The notes under the pieces are model-generated. The model saw only the letters and a list, made by a program, of their open reading frames with translations. It had not been told where the DNA came from and searched no databases. The translations under genes were made by a program, and so were the position numbers. Shown here one piece after another: positions 8,061 to 15,218 of a stretch of DNA of 64,000 nucleotides; within the stretch, counting starts at the first letter, position 1, and every line of letters starts with the position of its first letter. The DNA is taken from assembly GCF_021650935.1 (NCBI RefSeq), contig NZ_CP091244.1, positions 4,154,001-4,218,000 on the forward strand, given 5' to 3'. Source of the stretch: Thiothrix winogradskyi (GTDB lineage: Bacteria; Pseudomonadota; Gammaproteobacteria; Thiotrichales; Thiotrichaceae).

Positions 8061-8402
8061 CATGGCATTAGCACTGCTGGCTACCGCTGTGTTGCTAATA
8101 CCGGGGCTAATCGTGGCATTGCTAGTCCGCTTAACCTCACCCGGCCCTGTTCTGTACTGGTCGGATCGTGTGGGTGAAAACAACCGTATCTTCAAATCGC
8201 CTTACGTACCGAGCGGTCTGTTCACCGCATCCCCCCCGGTTTGACGGGTTGGGCGCAAATCAACGGGCGTGATGAATTGCCTATTCCACAAAAAGTCGCC
8301 TTGGATGCCGAATACCTGCAACGCCAATCCTTCTGGTTTGACCTGAAAATCATCTGGCTGACCGCGCTCAAAGTCATCCGCAGCGAAGGAGTGACTCACT
8401 AA
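8059..8402 (+). pseudogene. PglC/WcaJ-like sugar transferase, internally deleted
   Basis: Two pieces of a membrane phosphoglycosyl transferase are joined with a frame change. The first (8059 to about 8205) reads DMALALLATAVLLIPGLIVA, then RLTSPGPVLYWSDRVGENNR, the membrane anchor and start of the catalytic domain. The second (about 8213-8402) reads HRIPPGLTGWAQINGRDELP to VIRSEGVTH. The catalytic middle is missing. Sequence after the stop (to about 8470) still resembles a family C-terminus ending in PKFTG. Intact relatives load a sugar phosphate onto undecaprenyl phosphate; this one cannot. Confidence 0.85.
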
Positions 8403-8518
8403 CACGGCTCTGTTAATCCCGCTGCTCTCGCCTACCCCACCGCAGAACCGAAATTTACAGGCTCATCAGGCTCTGCTACGCTATAGTCCATTAATCTTGA
8501 AAAATCAGGCGGTACGTT

Positions 8519-8995
8519 ATGAATTGGCAAGAAGTCTGCACTAACCCCGCATTGCAAAACCTACCCTATAAAATGGAATTGAACAGACAAGGGCAGATCA
8601 TTATGAGTCCAGCCAGTGTGCGGCACGTTATTTTTCAAGCCCGAATTATTGCCTTACTCAACAAGCAAGCAGGTGACTGGTTAGTTGTGCCAGAGTTTCC
8701 AGTCGAAACGGCTGATGGGGTCAAAGTAGCCGATGTTGGTTTATTGACAATGGAACAAGCCATCACCATCAAAAACAATATTACCTCAGCATTTGCCCCT
8801 GTTATTTGTGTAGAAGTGTTATCCCCCAGCAATACATTGGCAGAGATGAATCATAAGAAAACACTCTATTTTGAAAAAGGCGCAGAAGAATTTTGGCTAT
8901 GTGATCAAATGGGCAATATGACGTTCTATGATCAGAATGGCGAATTATCAACATCAAAAAAAGTCAGCTATTTCCCTTCAAATATTGATTTTTGA
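8519..8995 (+). CDS. Uma2 family (DUF820) PD-(D/E)XK endonuclease-like protein
   Basis: A 158-residue protein of the Uma2/DUF820 family, whose fold is that of a PD-(D/E)XK restriction endonuclease. Visible motifs are VKVADVGLL (metal-binding Asp) and VICVEVLSPS (the E of the ExxS pattern), then KKTLYFEKGAEEFWLCD typical of the family. Length is slightly short. AGGCGG at about 8506 is the ribosome binding site, and a -10 TATAGT lies at about 8482-8487 in the decayed end of the sugar-transferase remnant. Family function is unknown; copies multiply in cyanobacteria and filamentous sulfur bacteria. Confidence 0.85.
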   Translation: MNWQEVCTNPALQNLPYKMELNRQGQIIMSPASVRHVIFQARIIALLNKQAGDWLVVPEFPVETADGVKVADVGLLTMEQAITIKNNITSAFAPVICVEVLSPSNTLAEMNHKKTLYFEKGAEEFWLCDQMGNMTFYDQNGELSTSKKVSYFPSNIDF

Positions 8996-9009
8996 TAAGG
9001 ACACCCACC

Positions 9010-9846
9010 ATGCAAGCCGTTGCCTCCCTGCGTTATGGCGTGATCTTCAAAAAAGCCTTCTCCCAGCCGGACGTTTTCACCGCGTTTGTGAAGGCTATTC
9101 TCGGCATTGACTTGATCATTGATCATGTCGAAACCGAAAAATCCTTCCCCAATGCCATAGGGAATATTGCCAACCACTTTGATCTGTTCGCCGAAGATAA
9201 AGTCAACCGTATTATCGTCGACATCCAGCACCGCCGCCATGCGGATCATTACCACCGTTTCCTGCACTACCATTGTGCAGCCTTGCTAGAACAAGCGGTT
9301 CAAGCCAAGGACTATCGCCCCGCACTCGCCGTCTACACCATCGTGGTACTCACCTCCGGTGATAAACATGCGCGGGACATGGCCATGATCGACTTCGACC
9401 CCAAAGACCGCCACGGTGTCGGCCTGGGCGAGATACCTCACAAAATTATTTACCTCTGCCCCAAATACCTTAACGATGAAACACCCGAAGCTTGGCGGGA
9501 ATGGATGCTGGCGATCAACGATAGCCTTGACGAGGAAGTCGATGAATCCGCTTACCACAACCAATGTGTACAAAAAGTACTGCGCAGCATTCGCAAAGCC
9601 ACCCTCAGCCCTGAAGACCACGCCCGCATGAAAGACGAATACAGCGAAGACGAATTGCGCAAAGAAGAGCGGGAAAAAGCCCTTCAGGAGGGCATACAGC
9701 AGGGAATGGAGAAGGGAATGGAAAAACAAGCATTGGGTATTGCAGCCAACTTGCTTGACCTCCTTGATGACCAGACCATCGCGCAAAAAACAGGCTTAAG
9801 TTTGGAGCAAGTAGCACAACTCCGCCATCTGGGAAAACCGCGTTAA
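9010..9846 (+). CDS. Rpn-family recombination-promoting nuclease / putative transposase
   Basis: A 278-residue full-length member of the Rpn (PD-(D/E)XK) family. The core has FDLFAEDKVNRIIVDIQHRR near residues 55-78, where the acidic residue and Q of the nuclease motif sit. The C-terminal tail has the family's repeated EG-Q-G-K helical pattern (ALQEGIQQGMEKGMEK) and ends in a small helix-turn-helix-like segment (QTIAQKTGLSLEQVAQL). The ATG at 9010 matches the start of the shorter paralogue at 7242. It lies 14 bases after Uma2, probably co-transcribed. Rpn proteins nick DNA and raise RecA-independent recombination (established for E. coli RpnA), which is notable in an island this rearranged. 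Confidence 0.88.
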   Translation: MQAVASLRYGVIFKKAFSQPDVFTAFVKAILGIDLIIDHVETEKSFPNAIGNIANHFDLFAEDKVNRIIVDIQHRRHADHYHRFLHYHCAALLEQAVQAKDYRPALAVYTIVVLTSGDKHARDMAMIDFDPKDRHGVGLGEIPHKIIYLCPKYLNDETPEAWREWMLAINDSLDEEVDESAYHNQCVQKVLRSIRKATLSPEDHARMKDEYSEDELRKEEREKALQEGIQQGMEKGMEKQALGIAANLLDLLDDQTIAQKTGLSLEQVAQLRHLGKPR

Positions 9847-9849
9847 ATC

Positions 9850-9936
9850 ATGTTCTACATCTACGGCGCAGGCGGACATGGCAGAACATCACATCTAATG
9901 ATAGATACCGCATGGCAGAAGCAGAATGAATCGTGA
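9850..9936 (+). pseudogene. PglD/NeuD-like acetyltransferase, 5' fragment 2
   Basis: Only the first dozen codons remain: MFYIYGAGGHG, the same start as the fragments at 7842 and 10940. After about 9883 the sequence is unrelated and the frame closes at 9934-9936. The start lies 3 bases after the Rpn stop. Confidence 0.75.
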
Positions 9937-10304
9937 GTTTGCCATTCCCGAAACAGCTTTTATACTGCATTTGTTTGAAGAGGATACCGACCTCAAATCA
10001 CTGAATGGTTATGCACTAGCCAAAGCAGGGGACAAAGAAGCTGCACTCACACTCATTGGTGATTGTTAACGCCGGACGTAACAAACACTTCTTAGCCAAT
10101 AAGCGAATAATTCGCCTTTTAAATGAGAGGTTTGGTGATGGAATCAAAGACATCTTCGGAATTGCACCCCACGCACTTACCGCCAACGAAGCCAACTACC
10201 TTATTGGTTTCCGTACAGTTGACGAGATCAGAAGTCGATGCATTAAGGCAAAAAAAGAAATTAATCTCCGCTTACGCGCAAAAGGCATTACTCAAATACC
10301 TTAA
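9926..10304 (+). pseudogene. PRTase-domain gene, internal deletion
   Basis: The N-terminal part (9926-10069, MNREFAIPETAFILHLFEED then AKAGDKEAALTLIG) and the C-terminal part (about 10059-10304, VIVNAGRNKHFLANKRIIRL onward, including LTANEANYLIGFRTVDEIRS) match the two ends of the intact gene at 3548. About 125 codons between them, including the PRTase signature, are gone, and the two parts are in different frames. The DNA differs from the 2146 and 3548 copies enough to be a separate lineage of the family. Confidence 0.85.
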
Positions 10305-10320
10305 ACCGGCTGCTTAATAA

Positions 10321-10410
10321 CGTGTTCATCACCTCAAAAAAGTCTTCGTGCGCGAAGGTATCAGTGCCGAAGGCGAAGCCACCATGCCCAAATTCACAGG
10401 TAGCGCCTAA
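10321..10410 (+). pseudogene. Sugar transferase C-terminal remnant
   Basis: Reads in frame HLKKVFVREGISAEGEATMP then KFTGSA and stop (10408-10410). PglC/WcaJ-like sugar transferases often end with a VxREG(V/I)S..GEATM..F.G tail, and the remnant at 8059-8470 also ends in PKFTG. So this is probably a second copy of that 3' end. A perfect -10 TATAAT follows at 10443-10448. Confidence 0.6.
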
Positions 10411-10482
10411 TCATTCACTCGCAGATGATGTTTCGTGGGGTATATAATCACAACATCGGCAACACTCACAGGTATCACCACC

Positions 10483-10932
10483 ATGAACCAAGCCACCTAC
10501 GACCAAGACCTCTACACATGGTCATTACAACAATCACAACTCCTGCGCGAACGCAAATTTGACCAAGTAGACTGGGAACACATCATCGAGGAAATCGAAG
10601 ACATGAGTAAGTCCGAAAAGCGTGCCCTGCAATCCTTTTTGGAAACCCTGCTCATGCACCTGCTCAAATGGCAGTATCAACCTGCTTATCAAGGAAATAG
10701 TTGGAAATTTACCGTTATCGAACAACGCGAACGCATCCTTGAGCATTTACAGGACAATCCGGGCTTAAAAAGCAAACTACCTGAATTAATAATCAGGGCT
10801 TATGGCTATGCTGTAAAAGGTGCAGTACGTGAAACGGGTTTGCCTATCAGTCATTTCCCCGAAAACTGCCCGTGGACATATGAAACCTTTATGGATGAGA
10901 CATTCTGGCCAGAATCAGGCATTACCCCGTAG
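10483..10932 (+). CDS. DUF29 family protein
   Basis: A 149-residue protein of the DUF29 family. The typical start YDQDLYTWSLQQSQLLRERK, the DWEHIIEEIEDMSKSEKRAL segment, and the tail EHLQDNPGLKSKLPELI are all present. No biochemical function is known for the family. The ATG at 10483 fits the family start and lies 35 bases after TATAAT (10443-10448); an in-frame start at 10435 would precede the promoter and is rejected. The gene is followed after 7 bases by a PglD-like gene start, as both Rpn genes are. A DUF29 3' remnant lies at 12985-13067. Confidence 0.85.
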   Translation: MNQATYDQDLYTWSLQQSQLLRERKFDQVDWEHIIEEIEDMSKSEKRALQSFLETLLMHLLKWQYQPAYQGNSWKFTVIEQRERILEHLQDNPGLKSKLPELIIRAYGYAVKGAVRETGLPISHFPENCPWTYETFMDETFWPESGITP

Positions 10933-10939
10933 CATCACC

Positions 10940-11074
10940 ATGTTCTTCATCTACATCTACGGCGCAGGCGGTCACGGCAAAGTCGCTTTTCACACACTGA
11001 CCCAAAGCGGTACACAAGTCGAGAATTTCATCGACGACAAGGCGCGTGGGCGCTTATGCGGTCTTCCGATACTT
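10940..11074 (+). pseudogene. PglD/NeuD-like acetyltransferase, 5' fragment 3
   Basis: Reads MFFIYIYGAGGHGKVAFHTL, then FIDDKARGRLCGLPILS, the PglD_N-type nucleotide-binding start. It then runs directly into the left arm of the long inverted repeat at 11075, so the acyltransferase domain is lost. The junction shows the repeat element sitting inside, or at the deletion edge of, this gene. Confidence 0.85.
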
Positions 11075-11169
11075 TCACCCCCCAACCCCCTCTCCCAGAG
11101 GTAGAGGGGGGGCTGGAACTCAATCTGTCTTAGCCCCTCTACCTTTGGGAGAGGGGTTGGGGTGAGGGT
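11075..11169. repeat. Long inverted repeat, copy 2
   Basis: Near-identical to the element at 10-107: a C-rich left arm (about 11076-11109), a spacer GGAACTCAATCTGTCTTAG, and a right arm to 11169. The flank that follows (AACGCAACCCAAGAAAGCC) is also shared, down to the ATG of the aminotransferase remnant. Confidence 0.85.
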
Positions 11170-11195
11170 AGAACGCAACCCAAGAAAGCCAAACC

Positions 11196-11220
11196 ATGCT
11201 AAACGGTAATGGCAACTTAA
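11196..11220 (+). pseudogene. Deletion scar of a second DegT aminotransferase gene
   Basis: ATGCTAAAC (11196-11204) equals the first three codons of the gene at 135. It is followed after four bases by ATGGCAACTTAATTGCC, which equals that gene's last codons, stop and 3' flank. About 1150 bases between them have been removed, leaving both flanks (inverted repeat upstream, epimerase tail downstream) in place. Confidence 0.85.
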
Positions 11221-11228
11221 TTGCCACC

Positions 11229-11352
11229 GCTTGCAAGTCGACATCAACAAAACCCGCGACCTGCTCGGCTGGACACCACCCATCAGCGTCAATGAAGCCC
11301 TACGCCAAACCGCTCAAGCCTACCTGCAAGCCTTACGCTAAACTGTTACACT
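11229..11352 (+). repeat. Epimerase 3'-end repeat 5 with promoter
   Basis: In-frame tail LQVDINKTRDLLGWTPPISV to the stop at 11339-11341, joined to the same TTAATTGCCACCGC flank as repeat 1. TGTTACACT (11344-11352) follows and would drive the second AAA gene. The whole leader to ATG 11382 matches the leader of the first AAA gene. Confidence 0.88.
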
Positions 11353-11381
11353 GACCCCTGCCATTCACAGGGAAGCCCACC

Positions 11382-12980
11382 ATGCCCAAACACTTCAACA
11401 CCACCGGCCCCGTCCACCCCGAAGACCACTACGCCATCGACCCGATGAGCCGACTCGACTGGGAAGAAATCCACGCGCTCATCGACGCAAAGAAATTCTT
11501 CGTCCTCCACGCCCCACGCCAAACTGGCAAAACCACCACCCTGCTGGCGATGGCGGACGTATTGAACCAATCCGGCGACTACACCGCCCTTTACATCAAC
11601 GTGGAATCCGCACAATCTGCCCGTGGCAATGTCGCAGAAGGCATGAAGCGCATCGTGTACAGTCTAGTGGAAGGGGCAGCCATTCGTCTAAAAGATACCC
11701 GCCTGCGCGAATGGCGTGAAACGATCTGGGACAACAGCGGCCCACACGGTGCATTTCACGGCTTACTCAGCCGCTGGGCGCAAGAAAATGCCAAACCCAT
11801 CGTGCTAATGATCGACGAAGTGGATGCCCTCGTCGGCGACACCCTCATTTCCCTCCTGCGCCAATTGCGTGAAGGCTACATTGGTCGCCCCGGCATCCCT
11901 TTCATCCAAACGGCCATCCTCTGCGGCGTGCGTGATGTGCGCGACTACCGCATCCACACCGCACACCACGAAATCATTACCGGCGGCAGTGCTTTCAACA
12001 TCAAAGCCAAATCCTTGGTAATGGGCAGTTTCAACCCAACCGAAATACAAACACTTTACCAACAACATACCACCGAAACCGGACAAATTTTCGATCCCGA
12101 CATCTTCCCCGAACTCTGGGAAGACACCCGTGGGCAACCTTGGCTAGTCAATGCACTGGGGAATGAGCTAACGTGGGAAGACAAAACAGCCCGTGACCGC
12201 ACCACCCCCATTACGTTGGAACGCTACCGCGCCGCCCGTGACAGTCTGATCCGATCACGTGCGACTCACCTGCACCAATTGACCGACAAATTGCGCGAAC
12301 CACGGGTACACCGCCTGATCGCAGCAATATTAGCAGGCGATGAAAACCTCAGCGGTATTCCTGCCGATGATCAAGAATACGTTGTCGACCTAGGGCTAAT
12401 CGAAGCCCGCCCCCAAATGCGTATTAGCAACCGCATCTATCAGGAAATCATCCCCCGCGAACTGATCTGGGTCGAACAAACCAGCATCATGCAACAGCAG
12501 GCCTGGTATCTCACCCCGCAGCGGCACATCGACATGCCCAAACTCCTTACCGCTTTCCAACAGTTTTTCCGCAAAAACTCCCAAAGCTGGATCGAACGCT
12601 TCGACTACAAAGAAGCCGGGCCACAACTGCTGCTGCAAGCCTTCCTGCAACGGATTATCAACGGCGGCGGGCGCATCAACCGCGAATACGGCTTAGGCAG
12701 AAAACGCACAGACCTGCTTATCGAATGGCCTGTCGATGAAACAAAGGGCTATTACGGCGAAATTCAACGCATCGTGCTGGAACTCAAAATCCTCTATAAA
12801 TCACTAGAAGCCACCGTTGCCGAAGGGCTGGAACAAACCGCAGGCTATGCTGACCAGTGTGGCGCAACCGAAGCCCACCTGATTATCTTCGACCGCCGCC
12901 CCGAAATAACATGGGATGATAAAATCTGGCAACGTGCAGAACAATGGCAAGGTCATACATTAGGCGTATGGGGAATGTGA
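11382..12980 (+). CDS. AAA ATPase with C-terminal PD-(D/E)XK nuclease-like domain, copy 2
   Basis: A 532-residue paralogue of the gene at 5596, with the same Walker A (HAPRQTGKT), Walker B (IVLMIDEVDAL) and nuclease-like motifs (RTDL, VLELK, QTAGYADQ). The first 300 and the last 150 residues are almost identical to copy 1. The central stretch, about residues 305-375, is strongly diverged (ILAGDENLSGIPADDQEYVV against LLAGSTEAVSDLPNDDIEYV). Leader, ribosome binding site and upstream epimerase tail are also duplicated. The mosaic could reflect gene conversion of the ends or diversification of a recognition module. Function unknown. Confidence 0.85.
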   Translation: MPKHFNTTGPVHPEDHYAIDPMSRLDWEEIHALIDAKKFFVLHAPRQTGKTTTLLAMADVLNQSGDYTALYINVESAQSARGNVAEGMKRIVYSLVEGAAIRLKDTRLREWRETIWDNSGPHGAFHGLLSRWAQENAKPIVLMIDEVDALVGDTLISLLRQLREGYIGRPGIPFIQTAILCGVRDVRDYRIHTAHHEIITGGSAFNIKAKSLVMGSFNPTEIQTLYQQHTTETGQIFDPDIFPELWEDTRGQPWLVNALGNELTWEDKTARDRTTPITLERYRAARDSLIRSRATHLHQLTDKLREPRVHRLIAAILAGDENLSGIPADDQEYVVDLGLIEARPQMRISNRIYQEIIPRELIWVEQTSIMQQQAWYLTPQRHIDMPKLLTAFQQFFRKNSQSWIERFDYKEAGPQLLLQAFLQRIINGGGRINREYGLGRKRTDLLIEWPVDETKGYYGEIQRIVLELKILYKSLEATVAEGLEQTAGYADQCGATEAHLIIFDRRPEITWDDKIWQRAEQWQGHTLGVWGM

Positions 12981-12984
12981 TAAA

Positions 12985-13067
12985 CACCTCAAGGAAAACC
13001 CAGCCCAAACAGTAAACTGGTCGAGGTGTGTGAATCAGCTTACGAATATGCCGTAAAAAACTTATGA
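12985..13067 (+). pseudogene. DUF29 gene 3' remnant
   Basis: The frame ending NSKLVEVCESAYEYAVKNL and TGA (13065-13067) aligns with NPGLKSKLPELIIRAYGYAV of the DUF29 gene at 10483. No start or upstream part remains. It marks the right edge of the accessory island, just before the pglF promoter. Confidence 0.6.
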
Positions 13068-13072
13068 AATTA

Positions 13073-13115
13073 CGTGATGACTATCACAGCGCTTATGTAA
13101 TCTACCAATTACAAT
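13073..13115 (+). promoter_or_regulatory. CRP-type class II promoter of the pglF-like gene
   Basis: CGTGA-TGACTA-TCACA (13073-13088, centre 13080.5) is followed by -10 TACAAT at 13110-13115. The centre-to-centre distance is 32 bp, which places the site at -41.5 relative to a start near 13122. The -35 region is occupied by the palindrome, as in class II CRP promoters. Confidence 0.8.
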
Positions 13116-13220
13116 CATCATCAACATCTTACAACATTTAATAAACTAGCGTTTCAGTGTGCTAGGCGGCTGATGGTGTATCAATTTTATAGAGTAAACC
13201 TCTATTGTGGGAAAGAACTA

Positions 13221-15155
13221 ATGAAACGTAAAAAACCTTATTCTAGCATCTTCCAACTGCAACGCTGGCAAAAACGTTTGTTGATGCTCACAACCGATCT
13301 GGTTCTTTTACCCTTAGCCGTTTGGGCTGCATTTGCGATGCGTTTGGGTAGCTGGACTCCCGACTTAAAAGATGGTGTATGGTTATTAGTGTTAGCACCG
13401 TTAGTGAGCATCCCAGTCTTCACTAAATTTGGATTGTATCGTGCCATTATCCGTTATATTGGGGGGCAAGCTATCCAAGCAACATTTGCGGGTGTTTTAC
13501 TGTCCACCATGATCCTTGCGGCACTAGCAAGCCTATTCGATGCGGAAGGCATCCCTCGTTCCGTTTACCCGATATATGTTGGCACTGCCTTCCTATTGAT
13601 TGGTGGCAGCCGTTATCTTATTCGGCGCTACTACCGGTTCATGCGGGATAATAAGGGCAACAAAATTCCGGTGGCTATCTACGGCGCAGGGGAATCCGGC
13701 AGACAATTGGCGAGTATGTTAACGCGCAGCCCAGAATACGCCCCAATACTCTATCTGGATGATGAAGCCACCTTACACAACACCACAATTTCAGGCATAA
13801 AAGTCTATGCCCCCCTGCTGCTACCGATTTTGATCGAAAAGCACCAGATACAACAAGTGCTGCTTGCCATACCTTCCGCCAGCAATGCACGCCGCCGCGA
13901 CATTATCGCCCAACTGGAAAAGCTCCCAATACATGTGCGCACGATTCCCAGCCTCAACGAACTCGTTTCAGGCAATAGCGACATTGACCATTTGCGGGAA
14001 ATTGATATTGAAGAATTGTTAGGGCGCATCCCTGTTGCTCCTGATGAAACCTTGCTCAGCGCTAATATCTATCAAAAAAACATTATGATTACCGGCGCAG
14101 GCGGCTCAATTGGTTCAGAATTGTGCCGTCAAATCATTCGCTTATCACCTAGCCGGTTGGTATTATTTGAATCTTCCGAACTGGCGCTCTACCAGATCGA
14201 GCGAGAACTGCAAGAATTCATGGCGCACGAAAAGCTGAATATCCCCCTGATTCCAACCCTTGGCTCAGTGCAAGACCGTTTACGGGTAGAAGAAACTCTG
14301 CGGGCTAACTGCATCCAAACGCTTTACCATGCCGCCGCTTACAAGCATGTGCCGATGGTAGAGTGCAACCCGATAGAAGGGATTCGCAACAACACTTTCG
14401 GTACATTTTATACCGCCCAAGCCGCGCTGAACGTGGGCGTAGAACGCTTTGTACTTATTTCGACGGACAAGGCTGTACGCCCAACCAATGTCATGGGTGC
14501 AAGTAAACGTCTTTGCGAACTAGTCCTACAAGGTTTCAGCCAAGTATCCCGTAAAACGGTCTTTTGCATGGTGCGCTTTGGTAATGTGCTGGGGTCATCC
14601 GGCTCAGTTGTACCCCTATTCCGTCGCCAGATACAAGAAGGCGGGCCAATCACTGTCACGCACACTGACATTATCCGTTTTTTTATGACCATTCCCGAAG
14701 CAGCACAACTGGTAATACAAGCCGGTGCCATGGCCAAAGGTGGCGAAGTTTTTCTGTTGGATATGGGCGAACCCGTCAAGATTCTTGATCTTGCCAAACG
14801 CATGATCCATCTTTCTGGCTTGCGTTTACAAAATGACGCCAACCCTCACGGTGACATCCGTATTGAAGTGACTGGCTTGCGCCCCGGTGAAAAACTTTAT
14901 GAAGAACTTTTAATTGACAGCGATGCCGAGAAAACCGAACACCCTCGTATTTTCAAAGCAAACGAAAACTGCCTGCCTTGGCTAGAACTCGAAGCAGTAC
15001 TGGACAAGTTACGCCATGCTTGCGAACAACGTCACTTAAGCATGGTCTACCAACTTCTCAGTGAAAATGTGCAGGGATATGTTAATAAATCTGCGGCATC
15101 CATGCCCTCTTCTGCGGTTGTATTAACGTTACCGATGAAAAAAGTAGGCACATAA
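13221..15155 (+). CDS. Membrane NDP-sugar 4,6-dehydratase (PglF/WbpM/CapD family)
   Basis: A 644-residue inner-membrane enzyme. About four N-terminal membrane helices (within residues 15-120) precede a first Rossmann fold (VAIYGAGESGRQLASML) and a catalytic extended SDR domain with ITGAGGSIGSEL (about residue 290) and the family motif ISTDKAVRPTNVMGASKR (about 413), where the usual Tyr of YxxxK is replaced as in PglF/WbpM. The family converts UDP-GlcNAc to UDP-4-keto-6-deoxy-HexNAc, the first step towards bacillosamine or related sugars. The ATG at 13221 has GGGAAAG upstream and is preferred over 13173. Its own CRP-type promoter is separate from that of the next operon. Confidence 0.92.
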   Translation: MKRKKPYSSIFQLQRWQKRLLMLTTDLVLLPLAVWAAFAMRLGSWTPDLKDGVWLLVLAPLVSIPVFTKFGLYRAIIRYIGGQAIQATFAGVLLSTMILAALASLFDAEGIPRSVYPIYVGTAFLLIGGSRYLIRRYYRFMRDNKGNKIPVAIYGAGESGRQLASMLTRSPEYAPILYLDDEATLHNTTISGIKVYAPLLLPILIEKHQIQQVLLAIPSASNARRRDIIAQLEKLPIHVRTIPSLNELVSGNSDIDHLREIDIEELLGRIPVAPDETLLSANIYQKNIMITGAGGSIGSELCRQIIRLSPSRLVLFESSELALYQIERELQEFMAHEKLNIPLIPTLGSVQDRLRVEETLRANCIQTLYHAAAYKHVPMVECNPIEGIRNNTFGTFYTAQAALNVGVERFVLISTDKAVRPTNVMGASKRLCELVLQGFSQVSRKTVFCMVRFGNVLGSSGSVVPLFRRQIQEGGPITVTHTDIIRFFMTIPEAAQLVIQAGAMAKGGEVFLLDMGEPVKILDLAKRMIHLSGLRLQNDANPHGDIRIEVTGLRPGEKLYEELLIDSDAEKTEHPRIFKANENCLPWLELEAVLDKLRHACEQRHLSMVYQLLSENVQGYVNKSAASMPSSAVVLTLPMKKVGT

Positions 15156-15169
15156 AAATAGTTAAATGA

Positions 15170-15212
15170 CGTGATGAATCTCACACCCATCAGGCAATAA
15201 ATACTTTATACT
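15170..15212 (+). promoter_or_regulatory. CRP-type class II promoter of the exopolysaccharide operon
   Basis: CGTGA-TGAATC-TCACA (15170-15185, centre 15177.5) lies 32 bp, centre to centre, from -10 TATACT (15207-15212). The predicted start is 15219, which is the A of the cpsB-like ATG, so the transcript may be leaderless. Confidence 0.8.
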
Positions 15213-15218
15213 AAATGG

